A DNA stretch of 64,000 nucleotides from Dioscorea cayenensis subsp. rotundata (Eukaryota; Streptophyta; Magnoliopsida; Dioscoreales; Dioscoreaceae): contig NC_052486.1 of the NCBI RefSeq assembly GCF_009730915.1, forward strand, positions 20,737,589 to 20,801,588, written 5' to 3'. Within the stretch, counting starts at the first letter, position 1, and every line of letters begins with the position of its first letter. Under the pieces are notes generated by a model, which saw nothing but the letters and a program-made list of their open reading frames with translations, did not search any database and was not told where the DNA came from. The translations under genes and the position numbers were made by a program. Shown here one piece after another: positions 23,494 through 37,761 of this stretch.

Positions 23494-25265
23494 TATAAAG
23501 CTTAGATTGCCAACAAAAGCATTTCATCAAGCAGTTGATTGTCAAAAAACATCTAATGAGAGAAGTTTTAGTAACTTTTGATAAAACTCAACCATTTGAA
23601 CAACAACTAAATGGGCCATATGTGTAGAGACAGATGAAGAAGAGACTAGTGAATAACAATAGGAAAAGTAATTCACTTCTACTTGGAAAGGAACCTTATT
23701 CATTATTCACTTTCATAACTTTCCAAAACAAGTAAAAGTTCAAAGATTTGAAATACCAAAAGTAATGCTTGCTTTGGCTGGTTTTTATTTTTTACTTTAA
23801 ATATATTCTTATTCATTAATAGTAATAAATTATGCTCTTTTTTTTATAGTAGTAAAAATGCGATAGGATTTTATTCAATGGACTTCATTGCTAGGGAAAA
23901 ATAATGAACATGATATATAATGTGCTAGTCTTATTTATCCTTTTTCCAAATAATTCTTTTTATAATTTTTTTTATATTTGAATATTAAAGTTGGGGTCCA
24001 AATTACTAATTTCATCAATTACTATTATTACTATTCCCCATCTAAAGTAGAAAAATAAATAAATTCAAATTCAAATTTCTCCTTCAATTACATAAATATA
24101 TTTGTTCTAGTATCTTAATTAATTATATTTCAGCTAATAAATTTGACTAATTACCGGAGAAAACAAAATAATATTTGACCATCGTAGCAATGACCGAACA
24201 GTATAGCATTTGACTAGCTTCCTCCCACTATATAGTTGAGATGTAAATACAATGTATGTATGTTTCCAATGTAAAGTTGAGACATGAATAGAATATGTAT
24301 AATGACCAGTTCAAATTGTCAATATATATATATATATATAAATTAAGAAAACTAATAAACAAATAAAATAACATTTGGCTAGTCCAATTTATGAAAATAA
24401 TAAAATAAACAAATGTATCGTAAGAGGTAACTCTTGCAATATAATAGTTAAAAGTTAATTTTTCATTCCACTCCTCACTTTGAATTCAAATCCCATTTGT
24501 GTTTATCCACAATTTTTCTTAAACAAAAACCACAAATATATGCATCTCAAAGATCACTAATAATTATGATGTTAAAATTCTAAAATTATCAATCACAAAA
24601 ACATAGAGCAAATGCTGCACTAGTAGCCCAAGGATAAAATACTAAAAGAACAACAAAAAAAAAAAAAATTACAAAAATGTTAAATTCTAATAAATCATTT
24701 ATTGGGTTTTATGTTCAATACCATGTACCAAGTAAACATTTCCTTTTTATCCCTAACTTTCATATAAAAATAACAAAAGAACCAAAAAGAAAAATTTTGC
24801 ACTTTCAATTTTCCCTTTAATTATTTAATTTTTTTTTTAAAAAAAAAAATATCACCATTATCTCTCTTTCATACACCAACCAAACCCCCTTCCAAAATAA
24901 TAAAAAAAAATACTCCAAAACCAACTATATATATATATTACATATAATTATAAAATTATACAACTATAATCCCATTTACATAACAATATAATAATATAAT
25001 TTAATATAATATAATACAACATGCTTTATGCTATGTGTCATATGCTACCTATAACCTATAATCTAGGCAAAACACTGTAAAGCCTGCAACTCTATATCCC
25101 AATAGTAGTAGTAGTACTACTACTACTACTCTCATTCACTCTAAAAACCCTAGCTCTTCTTTTGTCCATCTAGAATCTTCTCGGATATCCACATCCTTTC
25201 TTTCTTGAACAGTCACATCTACACATCTACAACCTTTCATTCTTTTGGCAACCCAAGTTTCCTTA
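23494..25265. other. Intergenic sequence 3' of the dehydrogenase gene
   Basis: AT-rich, with no gene visible. It holds AT arrays (about 24324-24340, 24927-24938) and a trinucleotide palindrome, (AGT)n followed by (ACT)n, at about 25104-25130. The last part probably includes the 3' untranslated region of the minus-strand dehydrogenase. Confidence 0.5.
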
Positions 25266-27328
25266 CTACTGCTCCTGCTCCACTATCATCTCCTCTGAAA
25301 TGCGCCACAGCCGCGCCGCCTCCGCCGTGTTGCACCCGGCTTTTGACGCCGCCGCCTCGTTGCAGTCGGCGAAGTACTTTCCGGTTACTCCCTCCACCTT
25401 CGGATGCACCGCCGCGTAGCAAGTCGTTGCCGCCGCCTTCATTCATTTATAATCATATTTATTTATTTCCATTATTATCATAATAATTCTTTTTTTTTTT
25501 CTTTTAGATATTTAAATTTTAATAGTTAAAATATAAAATAATTTTTGTATTGTATGTTAAGGTTTTTTTGCATGACACCTGAGCTATTTCTTTTTCTATT
25601 ATTTTTTTAATTTGAATTATATAATTAAATCAGTTATATGTGTAATATATAATGATATATTAATTAAAAAGATATATTAATAAACACCGTACTAAAATCC
25701 GGATTTATAATATAAAAATATTGAATAAACAGTATATAAACAGTAATAACAAGTAATTTTGCAAATTTATTTTAAATGGTGGTAAGTAAAAAAAATATAT
25801 TTTTTATTTAAACACAGTTCAAACAATTATTTGATATAAATACCAGTTAAATTTTTATTTAAAAATTCTGTTTTACCTGTGACAAATAAAAACAAAAAAA
25901 ACATTATGTTTCCACAGTCCAAATTATTTTTAAATAATAATAATAAAATAAAAACACATACCTGGGGTATAGTTTTAAGCAACTTGGAGGCTAGAAAAAA
26001 CACCATATCTGTTTCCAAACAACCAATCAAACACCATATATAACAACCTTTACCAAGCTTTACAAAATTCCAAAAAAATAAATTTGAATAAATAAATAAA
26101 ATAAAATAAAATACCAGTTAGGAAACCCTCGCGGTCTCTAGTGAGTCTAGTGCGAACGATACCAGGATGAACACAATTAACTACAACGTTAGCCTCCATA
26201 TCCTGCATCAAACCAAATCTATCACTTAACTTCAATATATATATATACTCTTTAGATTATAAGACAACAACACTCTACCTTCAGCCTCTCTGCCAGCTCT
26301 CTCGTGTGCAGCACGTTCGCCAACTTCGATACTGCATAAGCCCTCGTCGCATCAAACGCTCTAATTAATTATTCAAATAAATAATTATATATATAATGAG
26401 AGAGGAAAAAAAAAATACTAAATAATAATAATAATAATAATAATAATAAGATTACTACATCTTATTATTGGTGATGAGGTGGAGGTAATGGATGCAGTCG
26501 CCGGAGAACCAGCCGTGGATGCTGGAAGAAACGTTGACGATGCGGCCTTGAATACACGTTTCCCTCGCCGTTTCCACCATCTTGTTTAGAAGCAGTTTTG
26601 TTAACAAAAAATGACCTATTTTTTTTTAAAATAAAAAATAAAAAATAAAAAGAAAATTAAAGATGCATTCGAAAAAGAAGAAGAAGAAGAAGAAGGTTCG
26701 AGAAGAAGTAAGAACCTAAGTAATTAGTGGCGAAGGTCATCTCGATGCCGTCCTCCGAAATCGCGCGCTCGTACGAGAATTTTCCCGCGTTATTTCTGCG
26801 AGATTTTAGAATTTGAAATTTTAAATCGTTGGAAGTATAAAGAGAGAGAGAGAGAGGAGAAGAAGAAGAAGAAGAAGAAGAAGAAGAGAGAAGAGTACAT
26901 GAGAAGATTGAGAGGGAGACGGAGAGAGAGGAATCGAGAAGCGAAGGAGCGAACGGAGGAGAAGGAGCTGAGATCGAGAGGAAGGACGATGATCTCGGCG
27001 GTGGGGAACTCCGACGTGATGCGTGCCTTCGTCTCCTCCGCCGCCTTCAAGTTCCGGGCCGGGAGGATTAGCCTCGCGCCGCGTTTTGCCAGCACCCTCG
27101 CCGTCTCTGCGCCGATCCCCGATGTCGCACCTGCGAAACTGAAACCCTAATGAAGAGAACTGCGGAGATCGATGGAATAGGGAAGGATCGGTAGAGATCG
27201 GGACCGGTGATGATGGCGGTGATGGATCGGAGGTCGGCGCATGCTTCCGTGACTTCCTCCGCCGTGGATTTCGATCCGTAGCCGCTCGGCCCTGCCGATC
27301 CGATCAGGTACCGTACCGTTTCCAGCAT
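25266..27328 (-). CDS. TIC32-like short-chain dehydrogenase/reductase, eight exons
   Basis: An NAD(P)H-binding short-chain dehydrogenase similar to plant TIC32, a chloroplast inner-envelope protein linked to redox and calcium control of import; relatives are annotated as retinol-dehydrogenase-like. Exons are 27205-27328, 26899-27130, 26716-26795, 26459-26615, 26279-26360, 26115-26202, 25962-26008 and 25266-25436. They total exactly 981 nt, 326 aa, the family size. Motifs in order: [10 protein letters not shown] near the N-terminus (TIC32 type), [10 protein letters not shown] (cofactor binding), NNAGKFS, IVNVSSS (catalytic Ser), [13 protein letters not shown] (catalytic Tyr and Lys), CVHPGIVRT, and TTCYAAVHP with [10 protein letters not shown] near the C-terminus. 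All catalytic residues are present. The first intron donor is GTCCCG, unusual but needed for phase. The precise substrate and location are inferred from the family only. Confidence 0.9.
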
Positions 27329-27372
27329 CTCTCTTCTCTCTCTCTCTCTTTCTCTACTTCTATATATATGCT
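27329..27372 (-). promoter_or_regulatory. Leader and TATA-type sequence of the dehydrogenase
   Basis: Upstream of the start codon is a GA-rich tract (CT repeats on the plus strand, 27331-27353), typical of plant leaders, and then CATATATATA on the minus strand at about 27361-27370. The spacing to the ATG is short, so the true start site could lie further up. Weak evidence. Confidence 0.3.
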
Positions 27373-29294
27373 TGGAATTGCTTGTTTAGAGGAAAAGGGA
27401 GATGGTGGTGATGGTCATAGGCTTCTTCTTCTTCTTCTTCTTCTAGTTCTATATTGTCAGGGTTGCAGCCGCCCCTTTGATTTATATAGAAGACAAGAGA
27501 AAAACCATAGATTCGTAGGGAAAAAAGTAGTGAGATTTTGGAATTTTCTATAGAAAAATTCACAGTGAGTGGCGTGAGCTTAGTTACAGCGGAGAGGTCG
27601 ATGATAGAGAGGTCCCGCCATTAAAGAATGAGCTGAGAGGTGAGACGAATGGTGAGAGAGGTACTTGTCGTTAGGGTAGTAGTAGCGTGAGGTGATGTGA
27701 GGTGAGGGATAGAACTTAGAAGTGACAATTGGGATTGGGATTGTTAATGGGATTTTGGCCTTGTGTTAATCGAGGGGATTGGGATTGGGATTGGGATGGG
27801 GGGACTGATGGTGATACGAGGCATTGGATGTATGGCCCTGGTGGGATGCACCATGGAACACATCACGGTCTTTTGCTTTGACGTTGTATGGTAGGATGGG
27901 GTTTGGCATGCGTGCCAAGAGCCTTTAATGTGCGGACACTCATGTTAGCCAATTTTTAATTTCGATCATTTGATTAAAGATAATATATATTTTTTTTTAA
28001 CTGTAATTTAGGTTTGCAGTTCAAATCCAGTATTATCAAATTTTTTAAAGCTCTTTTTTATTTATTTTATTTATTACATTAAAAAATTTTGTATAGCATT
28101 AAATAATTTTTTTTTAGATTTATTTTTTAATTTAATGTATTTGTATAATTTTTAATAAATCATAATCAATTAAGCATTAAATTATATACTTCACCTAATG
28201 GAGTTAAATATGGATAGTTTTAGAAAATAATGAATTTCTTTATAAAATTTAGATTGTCAACTAATTTAACTTATTTTTTTAATGGGTGTGAAATAGTTAA
28301 ATTCAACAAGTAAAAAAGAACAGAGGGTGTATTTTTTTACAATCTAAACTTTGTTAAATGGATCGGTATTGCTTTTTGTGCCAATGTTTTTGAGTATTAG
28401 TGTTTTTCACTCCTTACAAACAAATTTTAATTAGTTAATTAAAAGGTTTTATGTTTAGAAAAGGGATAGGTTGGATGGTATTAACAATACATCTGTTTTT
28501 TATATAATAATTAAATTAAAAAGTTTATAGGTTTTTTTTTATTTTTTTTCTTTAGTTTGAGGATTTTTTTTAAATTTTGAAAAGTTATATGATTTTTCAT
28601 ACTTGCATATAATTTTTGATTTTTTTTTTTAATTCAATGGGATATCTAAGCCATGGTTAATATTAATTTGATTGTTATTAAAAGATTTAATTATGTAGTG
28701 TGAATATTATGTGGTAAAAAAGAAACAAATAAAATAAGATGAGCAAAAGTGATTTGTTTAAAAAGAAAAAAAAAGAAATTAAGGGGATAGGGATGCATTA
28801 AAATAATGACCACTTCTATAATAGATAGAATGGTAGTAGTTCATTTCTTTCTCAAATTGAAAGGTATAGATTTGATTTTTGTTCACCTTGATGGTTAAAG
28901 ATTTTTGTCTTGTATATGTTTATCAATAAGAAAAGTATTAGAATAATAATGTTAAAATGTTTGTTTATTTATTTTTATATTTTTTCAAATATTTACGATT
29001 TATTGAAATAAAAACGTGTGTCATCATTTTAATATTTTAAAACACATCCATAAAATTAGCTTAAAAGCAAAATAGATGCATTAAAAATGTTAATCATGAT
29101 AACAAATATTTTGAAAGCAATAGTGTTATTGATGGTACGCAAAGATTTTTTATTTTTTTTTACTACAATTTTCTTAAATTTTAGTAGATATCTACAATCT
29201 AACAAAGTTTTTGAAAATATTAGTGTTAAATGATACGCAAATCTTTTATTTATATATTTTGTTTTAAAAGTTTTTCGCAATATGTTAAATATCA
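27373..29294. other. Intergenic sequence upstream of the dehydrogenase
   Basis: No gene is recognised. 27424-27443 is a CTT repeat. 27700-27850 is a G-rich stretch with GGGATTGGGATTGGGAT repeats near 27730-27800. The rest is AT-rich with many T runs. Confidence 0.5.
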
Positions 29295-29527
29295 GTCAAT
29301 CATTGGATAGCCCAATGGTATGACATCAAAATATAAGGGAGAGGTCATGGGTTCAAATCTCTCCCCCAATAGTACTGTTCCCCATACTGTTCATACACTG
29401 TTCACCCGGGATTCTTATACTATTCTCATACTGTACATATACTGTACATCCGGATTTCAGTACTGTTTAGTACTGTTTATATTCATAAAAAAAGGGCGCT
29501 TGTCGTCTATTATTCAAAAAAAAAATA
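29295..29527 (+). mobile_element. SINE with intact target-site duplication
   Basis: The element is 233 bp and flanked by a 14-bp direct repeat, TATGTTAAATATCA, at 29281-29294 and 29528-29541. Its head contains GGATAGCCCAATGGTA (box A-like) and GGTCATGGGTTCAAATCTCT (box B, GGTTCAAATC), as in tRNA-derived SINEs with internal RNA polymerase III promoters. The body has repeated TACTGTTCA/TACTGTACA motifs. It ends in an A-rich tail at 29515-29527. The perfect target duplication indicates a fairly recent insertion. It makes no protein and depends on a LINE for movement. Confidence 0.85.
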
Positions 29528-29541
29528 TATGTTAAATATCA

Positions 29542-32500
29542 TAAACTTTTGTTTATTACTACATGTTTATCATTTTTTCAACCTGCTTGGTTCCGTTTGG
29601 TTTAGAAAAAAAGAGAGGAAAAAACTAATCAAATTTAACTCGATGAACTTATGTAATAAAGAGTAGTATTAGTTACTTCAATGTATGAACAAACTGAACC
29701 TGAAACATAGCAAACTAAGTCTTACAAACTATTAACACACACAATGAAGCTCCTTAGCGTCTGGTAACTATTGTTGGGAATTGGGTTATTTATGAGTTGA
29801 CTGAAAGAAGGGTAAACTTGTGACCAGATCACCATCACATAAATAATAATAAATAGTGAAATTAATAAACCTCAATATTTAAATGCAGCCTCTCTCTATC
29901 CATATATATATAATATTATATATATGTATATGGGGGAGATGGGTCAAAAGGGCACACGTGAGAGAAGGTGTGGCTTTTGCCAGAGAGGTCAATTGTTTCT
30001 TTTGGAACTCGTGCCCTTTGGTATGGTCATCAACTACACTATTTGTATATCAACATTAATTAGAAATTTTTATTAGTAATGAATAACATTTTCAGTATTT
30101 ATATAAATGCATATGCCTTTTTTTTTTATCCTGCTTATTTTGCTTAGGTCTCTGTCACTGCCACCGTTTACAGACTTTGTCCCACTTTGTCAATAGGAAT
30201 GCCTCGAGATTTGCAATCTTGGCTCCTCTTGTTCTTTCCAAGGTGGATTATATATATATATATTTATTTATTTATATAGTTAGAGTAGAACAAACTTTGA
30301 CTATTATATATTATAAAAATCTTAAACTATGCTAGGCCTCCTCTCCATGATAAATGCTCGATTTTGGAATAATGAACTTATTCTTGTATTTAATAATTGT
30401 AAAATTCATTGAATATTAATTAAAAAAATTATATCAATGTGGTAGGTGTAGATTGAAAAAAATAAATGTTATTATCATAACAAGCATCATTTGTTTTGGG
30501 ACATGCAAGGACTTTGCTCAAATTAGGTAATAGTATAACTACTGCTTGTATTGTTTGAGTTATAGATGACAATTTGGAATATAAGATTTTTTTATCATTA
30601 TAATCTTGTAGACAATTGATGAAATTGTCAGGATTAATGACAGGTTGTTGCATGAGTGTGATACAGATTAAAAATTTTTAATTTTTGGAATATAGGTTAT
30701 AGACCATTGATTGTGGTTGTTCTCTGTCTTAGTTTTGGTTTTATGAGGGATTTAAAGTTCACTTTCCATTTCTACATGCCTAGTCTATTCCAACCCTAAC
30801 AATAATGCTTGATGGTAGACCTTGAATGCTCTTTATATGGGTCAAGTCTTCTGCCTAAACTTTTTTTTTTCCTTTAAATTTACTTTTTCTATTTTTTTTT
30901 TCTTTTTTATTGGCATGCTAGCGAGAACACTTTTAATTTTGTATTTCAGTTTAAAATATCACAATTACCTTTATAATTTTGAATTCCTAAATTACAATTA
31001 AAACTTTGAGCAATTTTATTTCTCCTCTTAATATGTATTAGGGTTTTTAGGAAATTTATTATTTTTATTAATTTTATATTAAAATAGTCCAGTGTAAAAA
31101 CAATTTTTTTTAAAAAAATTTGTAAAGACATTTCTAGGCCTTGAAAGTTGATTAGACAATTGAACATATTTCTAGAGGTATAACCATTGGATTTTAATTT
31201 ATTTTTCAGTTTCAGTTTTTGATATAAAAAATACCAACACCACATTTTAGAAAAGTAAAACAGAAGCAGCCATTGGATTAGACCAAATGGCCACCTTTCA
31301 GCCTCTTCACTAATTAGGATAGACAAACTAAGATTTGACATGAACCTAAGTTTCTATATGATACCAGTATCACAATGCCTTCCAGTTGTTCTAAATCTCA
31401 ATAATCTTTCTATTAACAACCCCTACCTATGTATTTACAAATCTAGATAGAGTGATTCAGTGAAAGAATAATTAGAAGTCTATTCACTTGTCTAACCTTT
31501 TGTCTTCCACTTCAAATTTTTCATGTTTCTTGTTGCTATTATTATTGAATCATTGTTGAGTATTCTTCATATTTTGTATCTCTCATTATATTGGTTAAAG
31601 ACCAAGTTAATAGCTATATTAAAAAAAAAAAAATCTAATGAAAGTAAAAAAATTTTATGAATTTTATTTTATTAATTATTTTATTATTTATGATTAAATT
31701 CTAGATAGAGGAATAAGTTAAGAGCATGGTCAAATGCATTTAGCATGATAGGAGGACCATTAGGTTAAAAGACAAATTTGAAAGGATTAATTTTGAATAT
31801 CATAGAAACAATTAAATCAAGTTTAATATATATACAAATATATATTATACATAGTAATTGCCAAAAGCTCCTTTGCTGCTTCTTTGTCTTTATTATGCAA
31901 AGATGCTCTTGAGCAGTGCCCTCCCCAACTAATCTCACAGAAGAACACAATGCCAAGCTCTCCCTTAGTTTTATCACACTATAAACATGAATATATCTTA
32001 AGTTCCCACCAAGATTGGGTGCTCATCCAACTCTCTTAAGTGCTTATCCAACTCTCTTAAGTTCCCTTTATTATTCTAGCATCCAAGACACAAGCCACCC
32101 CAAAAGCTTTTGCTCAAAAGACTTAATTTTAAAGTGAGATGCCCTATTCCAATGATTGCTTGACCTTATAGTTTCCACTTGTTCTCTAGCCCCATCAAAT
32201 CAAATGTTAGGTAAGTATCACCTCTCACACAAATACCCATCCTCATTGGCACCTCATTAAGGCTAATGATTTCCCACTCCTTTGTTGAGATAAGAAAAGT
32301 AATAAACTAGTGGAGTAACCATTGCCTATGTGTAAGCATCTTTCTCTCTCTCTCTCTTTTTTTTTTCCTCTCTCTTTGCCATTTGTTCCCTTTTAGTTTT
32401 TGTTGGATGTTAGGGAAACTTTTTGAAGCTTTTAAGCTATACATTAGAAGAGTACTTTCCTAGCTCCCTTGGATCTTGCTTTCTTGAATGATTTGGAGGA

Positions 32501-34604
32501 TCTCATATATTAGCTTTTGCCCCCACTTCTTCTTAGAATAAGTCCTTAAAATAAAAGCCAAATGTAAAAATGCTTATATTGATTATCACATACCACCAAA
32601 CTCTAGATTCATTGTTAATAAGGATTGATTTGGATTGGTGGGAAATCTTGGGAAAATATTAACCATAAAACCAATTCACTTGTGATCACAGCAACCTTTG
32701 TGGTGCCTTGAATCACAAATCAAGCTAAAAAAAAAATATTAATCTATATTTGATGAATGGAAATTTGAGTGGATTTGTTGTGTTTGATTTGGTGGAATAG
32801 AAGGATTGGAATAAGATACAAATCATTAAGAACAAGTGTTGGGAGGCCTTGGCACCAACCTATCTATAATATCAATTTATGTGTCTGTGTTTTCAAAATG
32901 GTTGTGATTGAGATTCCCATGGATTTTATGTATATTATCTCTGAACTCATCCACCACCCACATGGATTAAAAACCATGGCCATGGGGAACAAGATTAGAA
33001 GAGGGAGATTAGTCAAGAGTCAAACAAAGTTTAGGGGGCTGTTATAGGTTATATGCTATATAGATATATAGATATATATATCATGGTGGGACCCATGTGC
33101 ACGTTGCTCAAGAAGATGGAGAGAAAGGGAAGGTGAGTCAACCTTGTCAATGGTTTTCTTGTGGACTTGATATATAAGGATAAGAAAATATATCTTTTTT
33201 ATATAGAAAGATGCTTAGTAGATGCCATTGGAAGTCTTTGAACATGTGTATGTTTGATTGGATTAGGTTTATTAATAGTTGATAGTGCGTGGAAGGAGCT
33301 CAATCAGCACTGTGGTTTTAAAATATCATAATTCTGTCTATGTTTTGGCCCAACTTGAACCAAAGATGAGCGTATGGGCAACGGCTTGATTTTTTTTTTT
33401 TTAATTTTTTTTTAATATCATGTCTCATTAAGTTTTTTGTTGGTTTTACAAATACCATCCTCAGTTGGAACCCTTAACCCATATTTAATTAAGATTTTTT
33501 TTTTTTAATCAAAGAACTATACAAATCAATTTTGTCCAAGGATAATGAGTGACTGGGTATAATTAAGGGGAAACAGAACTTCTATTTAAAATGAGAAGCA
33601 TAGGGAAGAAACTTTTTATCTAAGGTGAGGTGAGAAACTTGGTGATGAACTATTAGGCATTGGAAGAAGAAGATCATTAGTTTGAATGAAAGAGATTTAT
33701 GGGATGTTACTCAACATATTATTTTTAATTATATATAAAAGAAGAAAATCATATAAAAAAATGCTTATATTCAAACAAAGCTATTTATAAAACTCGGCTT
33801 GTTGAATAATGATGTTGAACTCAAACTACTGAGCATGTGTGAAGTGATCCTACTCACCACCAAAGTGACTAAATTTCATTCGCATTTAATACCAAACAAG
33901 TACGGTAGTATATTAATTACAATGGCTTAACGACACATTAGGAATTTATTAATTTAGTCAAATATCACATAGGGTGATTAATCCTACCATGTGTACATCC
34001 AGAAGATATTTTAGATACCAAACCAAGTTAATAAATTCCTTTGTCATGCGATCCTAAAAAAGAGAGAAACAACATCTTCCCACAAGGGGACTCGTAAACA
34101 ATGAATAAATAGTCTACTACAATATTTATATAATATTCCACAATATACGCACAAACACAGTAGTGCAACAGTATTATCGATCCAGATATTCAATCCTAAG
34201 TCTGCTCATTCACTATTATGATAATATTTCACTATACCATATAGTAGTTGTTAGTACTCCAATTAATCTGCATGTGTTCCACAAGGTCAATCAGGCTGTA
34301 AAATTATACATACTGGTTGGTTAATGTTCTATTTCCATGTCATTTGAGTAAATAAAAACTCGAGCTATTTATTTATTAATAGGCCTTAACACAAAGTAGG
34401 ACAGTTTGGGCCTGAGACTTTTAACAAAGGGCATTGAGTGTCCAAAATTAACAAACTATTGAAAACATAGAATACAACAAAGCAACACCTTCAGAGAATC
34501 TTTTGAAGATGTGTTTTCAGATGCTGCAAAATTTGATTGTCATTTGTGGGCATGACATCAGACATGTTGAATTTGTTATAAACTTTAGAATGTGGTTATT
34601 TGTG
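29542..34604. other. Long intergenic region 3' of the trehalase
   Basis: No gene is recognised in about 5 kb. It contains AT arrays (about 29902-29925, 30249-30262, 31790-31840), a CT tract (32341-32375), and a tandem duplication of about 22 bp, CTTATCCAACTCTCTTAAGT, at about 32021-32064. The minus-strand frames at 30429-30653, 30946-31341 and 31765-31977 show no family motifs. Confidence 0.45.
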
Positions 34605-34789
34605 TTAGCAATCAATGTCCCTGTCAAGAGGCCATCCAAATTCTTCTAGAAATGCCAGTACTACTCCATTGGACCACCCAAACCCCGTCTGCAATAATCA
34701 ATTAAAAGAGATTATTGTTATTGTCGTATTAGTTAGATACAAATACATATTATTTGGGCTTGATTCATGCTGATATAGGATAAGGGACC

Positions 34790-34820
<31 letters not shown>

Positions 34821-37722
34821 TAATCATAGTTGTTAACTTAATCGATGTTGGGACTATTAGTTACCGTCAAACCATCCCTCATTGAGAAAACAAACCAATT
34901 TAATGAAAGCACATTATTATGGCTTTGATTAAATAAGAGGTGCAAGTTTATTTATTCACATCTATGTTAACTAAGTTATGTGGGACTATATGATAATAAG
35001 ACTAAATTAGAAGAACAAAAAAATTAAAATCAGCCAATCATAAGGAATTAGTGTCTTGTGCCTTGTTCTACAGTTTCAGTGTACTGCAGAGATATGTTGA
35101 TTCAATCATGGTTCATGGTTTCTGGTTGTCAGTTCTAGAATGGTTTTATAGCAATGTCCTATTCCAAGCTTTGTGTTAATTATTCATGCATGAGAGTGAA
35201 AAGTGTCAAAGAAATGCACATTGTGACAATTCAAAAGAAATAATTGTCTACCTGAGGTTTATATTCACCGCCGCCACCAATCTTTCCACACGACTCTACG
35301 TCATACTTTTCGTGCATGGTACCAGTTGTATTGTAAGCAGCATAATTTGTTTTGATCCATTTTATGGCAATATCCTCAGCGACAGACCTTGCTTTCATTG
35401 ATCCTGATTTGGCCAAGCCTTCTGCAATCATATGTTGCAATGGAGCCCAACCATTTGGAAAATCCCTGATAAGATATGTGAAGGACTATTCAGTGATTGT
35501 CTTTATGGGTGCCCATTTGCAGGTTATATAAGAAGATAGCAGTAGTCTTTGTTGTCTGATGAGAAACATACCACTGTTCCCCTGTGTTTGATAATGAAGT
35601 TGCAATTCCAGCAGCATGAACAAGACCTGACCTTTTGAGACTGTTCACAATCTTATTCACATTTGTTCGGTCTGCACATAAACCAGAGCAGCCTCCTGTT
35701 AATCAGTTGATATGGTTTTGTAGCTTAAAGTAACTCATTTTTTTATTAACTATGGCATGAGGTTTATTAGAGATATCCTAACATGAATATGAATATATTA
35801 ATTGGGGTTACTCATTCTTTGATGTTAAAATTTTAGGTTAGATCAACCTAGCTAAGAAGTGTTTGGTTTTCTATCTAATAGGGAATCCCATGTGTTAAAA
35901 ATAATCTGAAAGCAATGACCGAAGTAGTTTAGATACTGCACATGATTTGAAATAAATTATGTTTATTACGCAAAGTTTATCCGGGAACAAGTATTATCTT
36001 GGTCAGTATAGCATTTGATACTTCATCAATCTAAACTGTTCACAATGAAAGTTGCAGGATTACCAACCTGAAGAATATGTCTCCATCCACACGGGAATGA
36101 AGTTTGATGCAAAAATGTTGCGGTTTTGATTTTCAGCTTTCCATTGATGCACCAACTGAAACCAGAGAATAAAATCTAAGGTAGAGCAATACAAAATAGA
36201 CGAGAAGTTAGAGAGCATTTGAACCATATGGATCATTTACCTCATCATCACTCTGGTCAATAAGCCAATAGTCAAGCCATTGTTCCATAGTTGCATTCCA
36301 AAATATGGACTTCATAGCTGCATACCGTGCTTTTGAAGCCTTCATGAATTTCTCTGATGTAAAACCATCTCCAACAAGTTCAGCAAAGAAGGAAATATCA
36401 TGCTCCATCTGTTACAAATTGATTTTGTGAAGAAGAATACTATGGGAATATCTTTGCATTACTGTAGAGAATTTTCCATTTGTGAATATTTTTTTTTTTT
36501 TTTTTTTAAGCATTGACACAATTTTATCAGGAATAACAAATCCAAATGTCTGAGACAAAAGTACCTAAGGTTGATTATTTGGTTACAATTATCAATTTCA
36601 AGAAATGGCACCCTAGAAGCATTTTGAAATTACAAGCTTCTAGTGAATCAAAATTTATTATGTTATTCGCAGAGGCCCAATAAGTAGAGAATAATGTCAA
36701 ATAAGATTATCTGATTTATCATCAATTAACAAATTGATAAATTCTGAAAGGTTTTGCACATTCTAACCTTGAAAAGGAATGCATTTAGGTCTACAGGTAA
36801 AATTGATGTTGTTGACAAAGTTGTTAAGTCAGACGAGTTGCTGCAAAAGAGAGATCCCATTAGAAAACAAACTAAAATAAAAGTAATTTCAACAAAAAAA
36901 AAAAAGTATCCACTAAATATTCCTATTGAAATAAAATTGGAGATGGAAAGGTAAACAATTCGTTAATGACTGTCTGAGCTGAAAGATAAATGAATAGTGA
37001 AAACCTAATATGATAAAAATATTAAAAACATACAACTTGAATTAAAAGCTGCTTCATCTCTCACTAAATGATGATATAGGTAAGCAATCAGATTTTCAGT
37101 AAAAAACAGGTTGATTGCCATCACTAAACAATCTCAGACCATGACCATCTTCAATCACTTTGCACAATATTGGGCCTCTAGCATAGGCTAATTTTAATTA
37201 TAGCAAAGGTGTGTAGAAGACTTAATATTTGTCCAAAATTAAGCATCCTGAAATTCCAGGTAGGCGTAGCTCAGAATCAGTCTGACAGTTTCGATATTCA
37301 AAAGGAACAATTAAAAGATTTCAACAAACATTTCTAGCAAAGATCACAAGGATTACCTATAGGCAACAGTATTTATCATCTTAGTGCCAAATCCAAGTAG
37401 TAAATTTATGTCTAATTTATCGCATAAGAAGCCCAAACCACATTAACTATCACAAATGCAATTTCTAAGAACCTGGCGCACAAATATCAAAAAGCAATGC
37501 AAATATGCACACTAGAATCATACAAATTGGCACTAATTAGACAAGGGGCTCATGTGGTCCACAATGTCCAAAAATCCTACTAAGGAAGAAATTTACAACG
37601 TGCCGCGGTAAAATAATTCAGGCTAAGACAAACTTAATGAACATCATTGATTGATATGATGATTGACATCCATGATATCTACTTAGATCAACAGCCAACG
37701 TTATAGATGGTAAGAAATTATA

Positions 37723-37761
<39 letters not shown>

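Noticed and set aside
25237..25446. Gly/Arg-rich minus-strand frame ([10 protein letters not shown])
   Set aside because: It is a shifted frame over the last exon of the dehydrogenase, which reads [12 protein letters not shown] in the correct frame.
30946..31341. 131-codon minus-strand frame
   Set aside because: Low-complexity Lys/Leu/Ile composition in AT-rich DNA with no domain or splice context.
37261..37300. Possible tRNA-like GTAGGCGTAGCTCAGAATCAGT
   Set aside because: It resembles a tRNA 5' half by chance, but no T-arm or acceptor pairing follows at the right distance.
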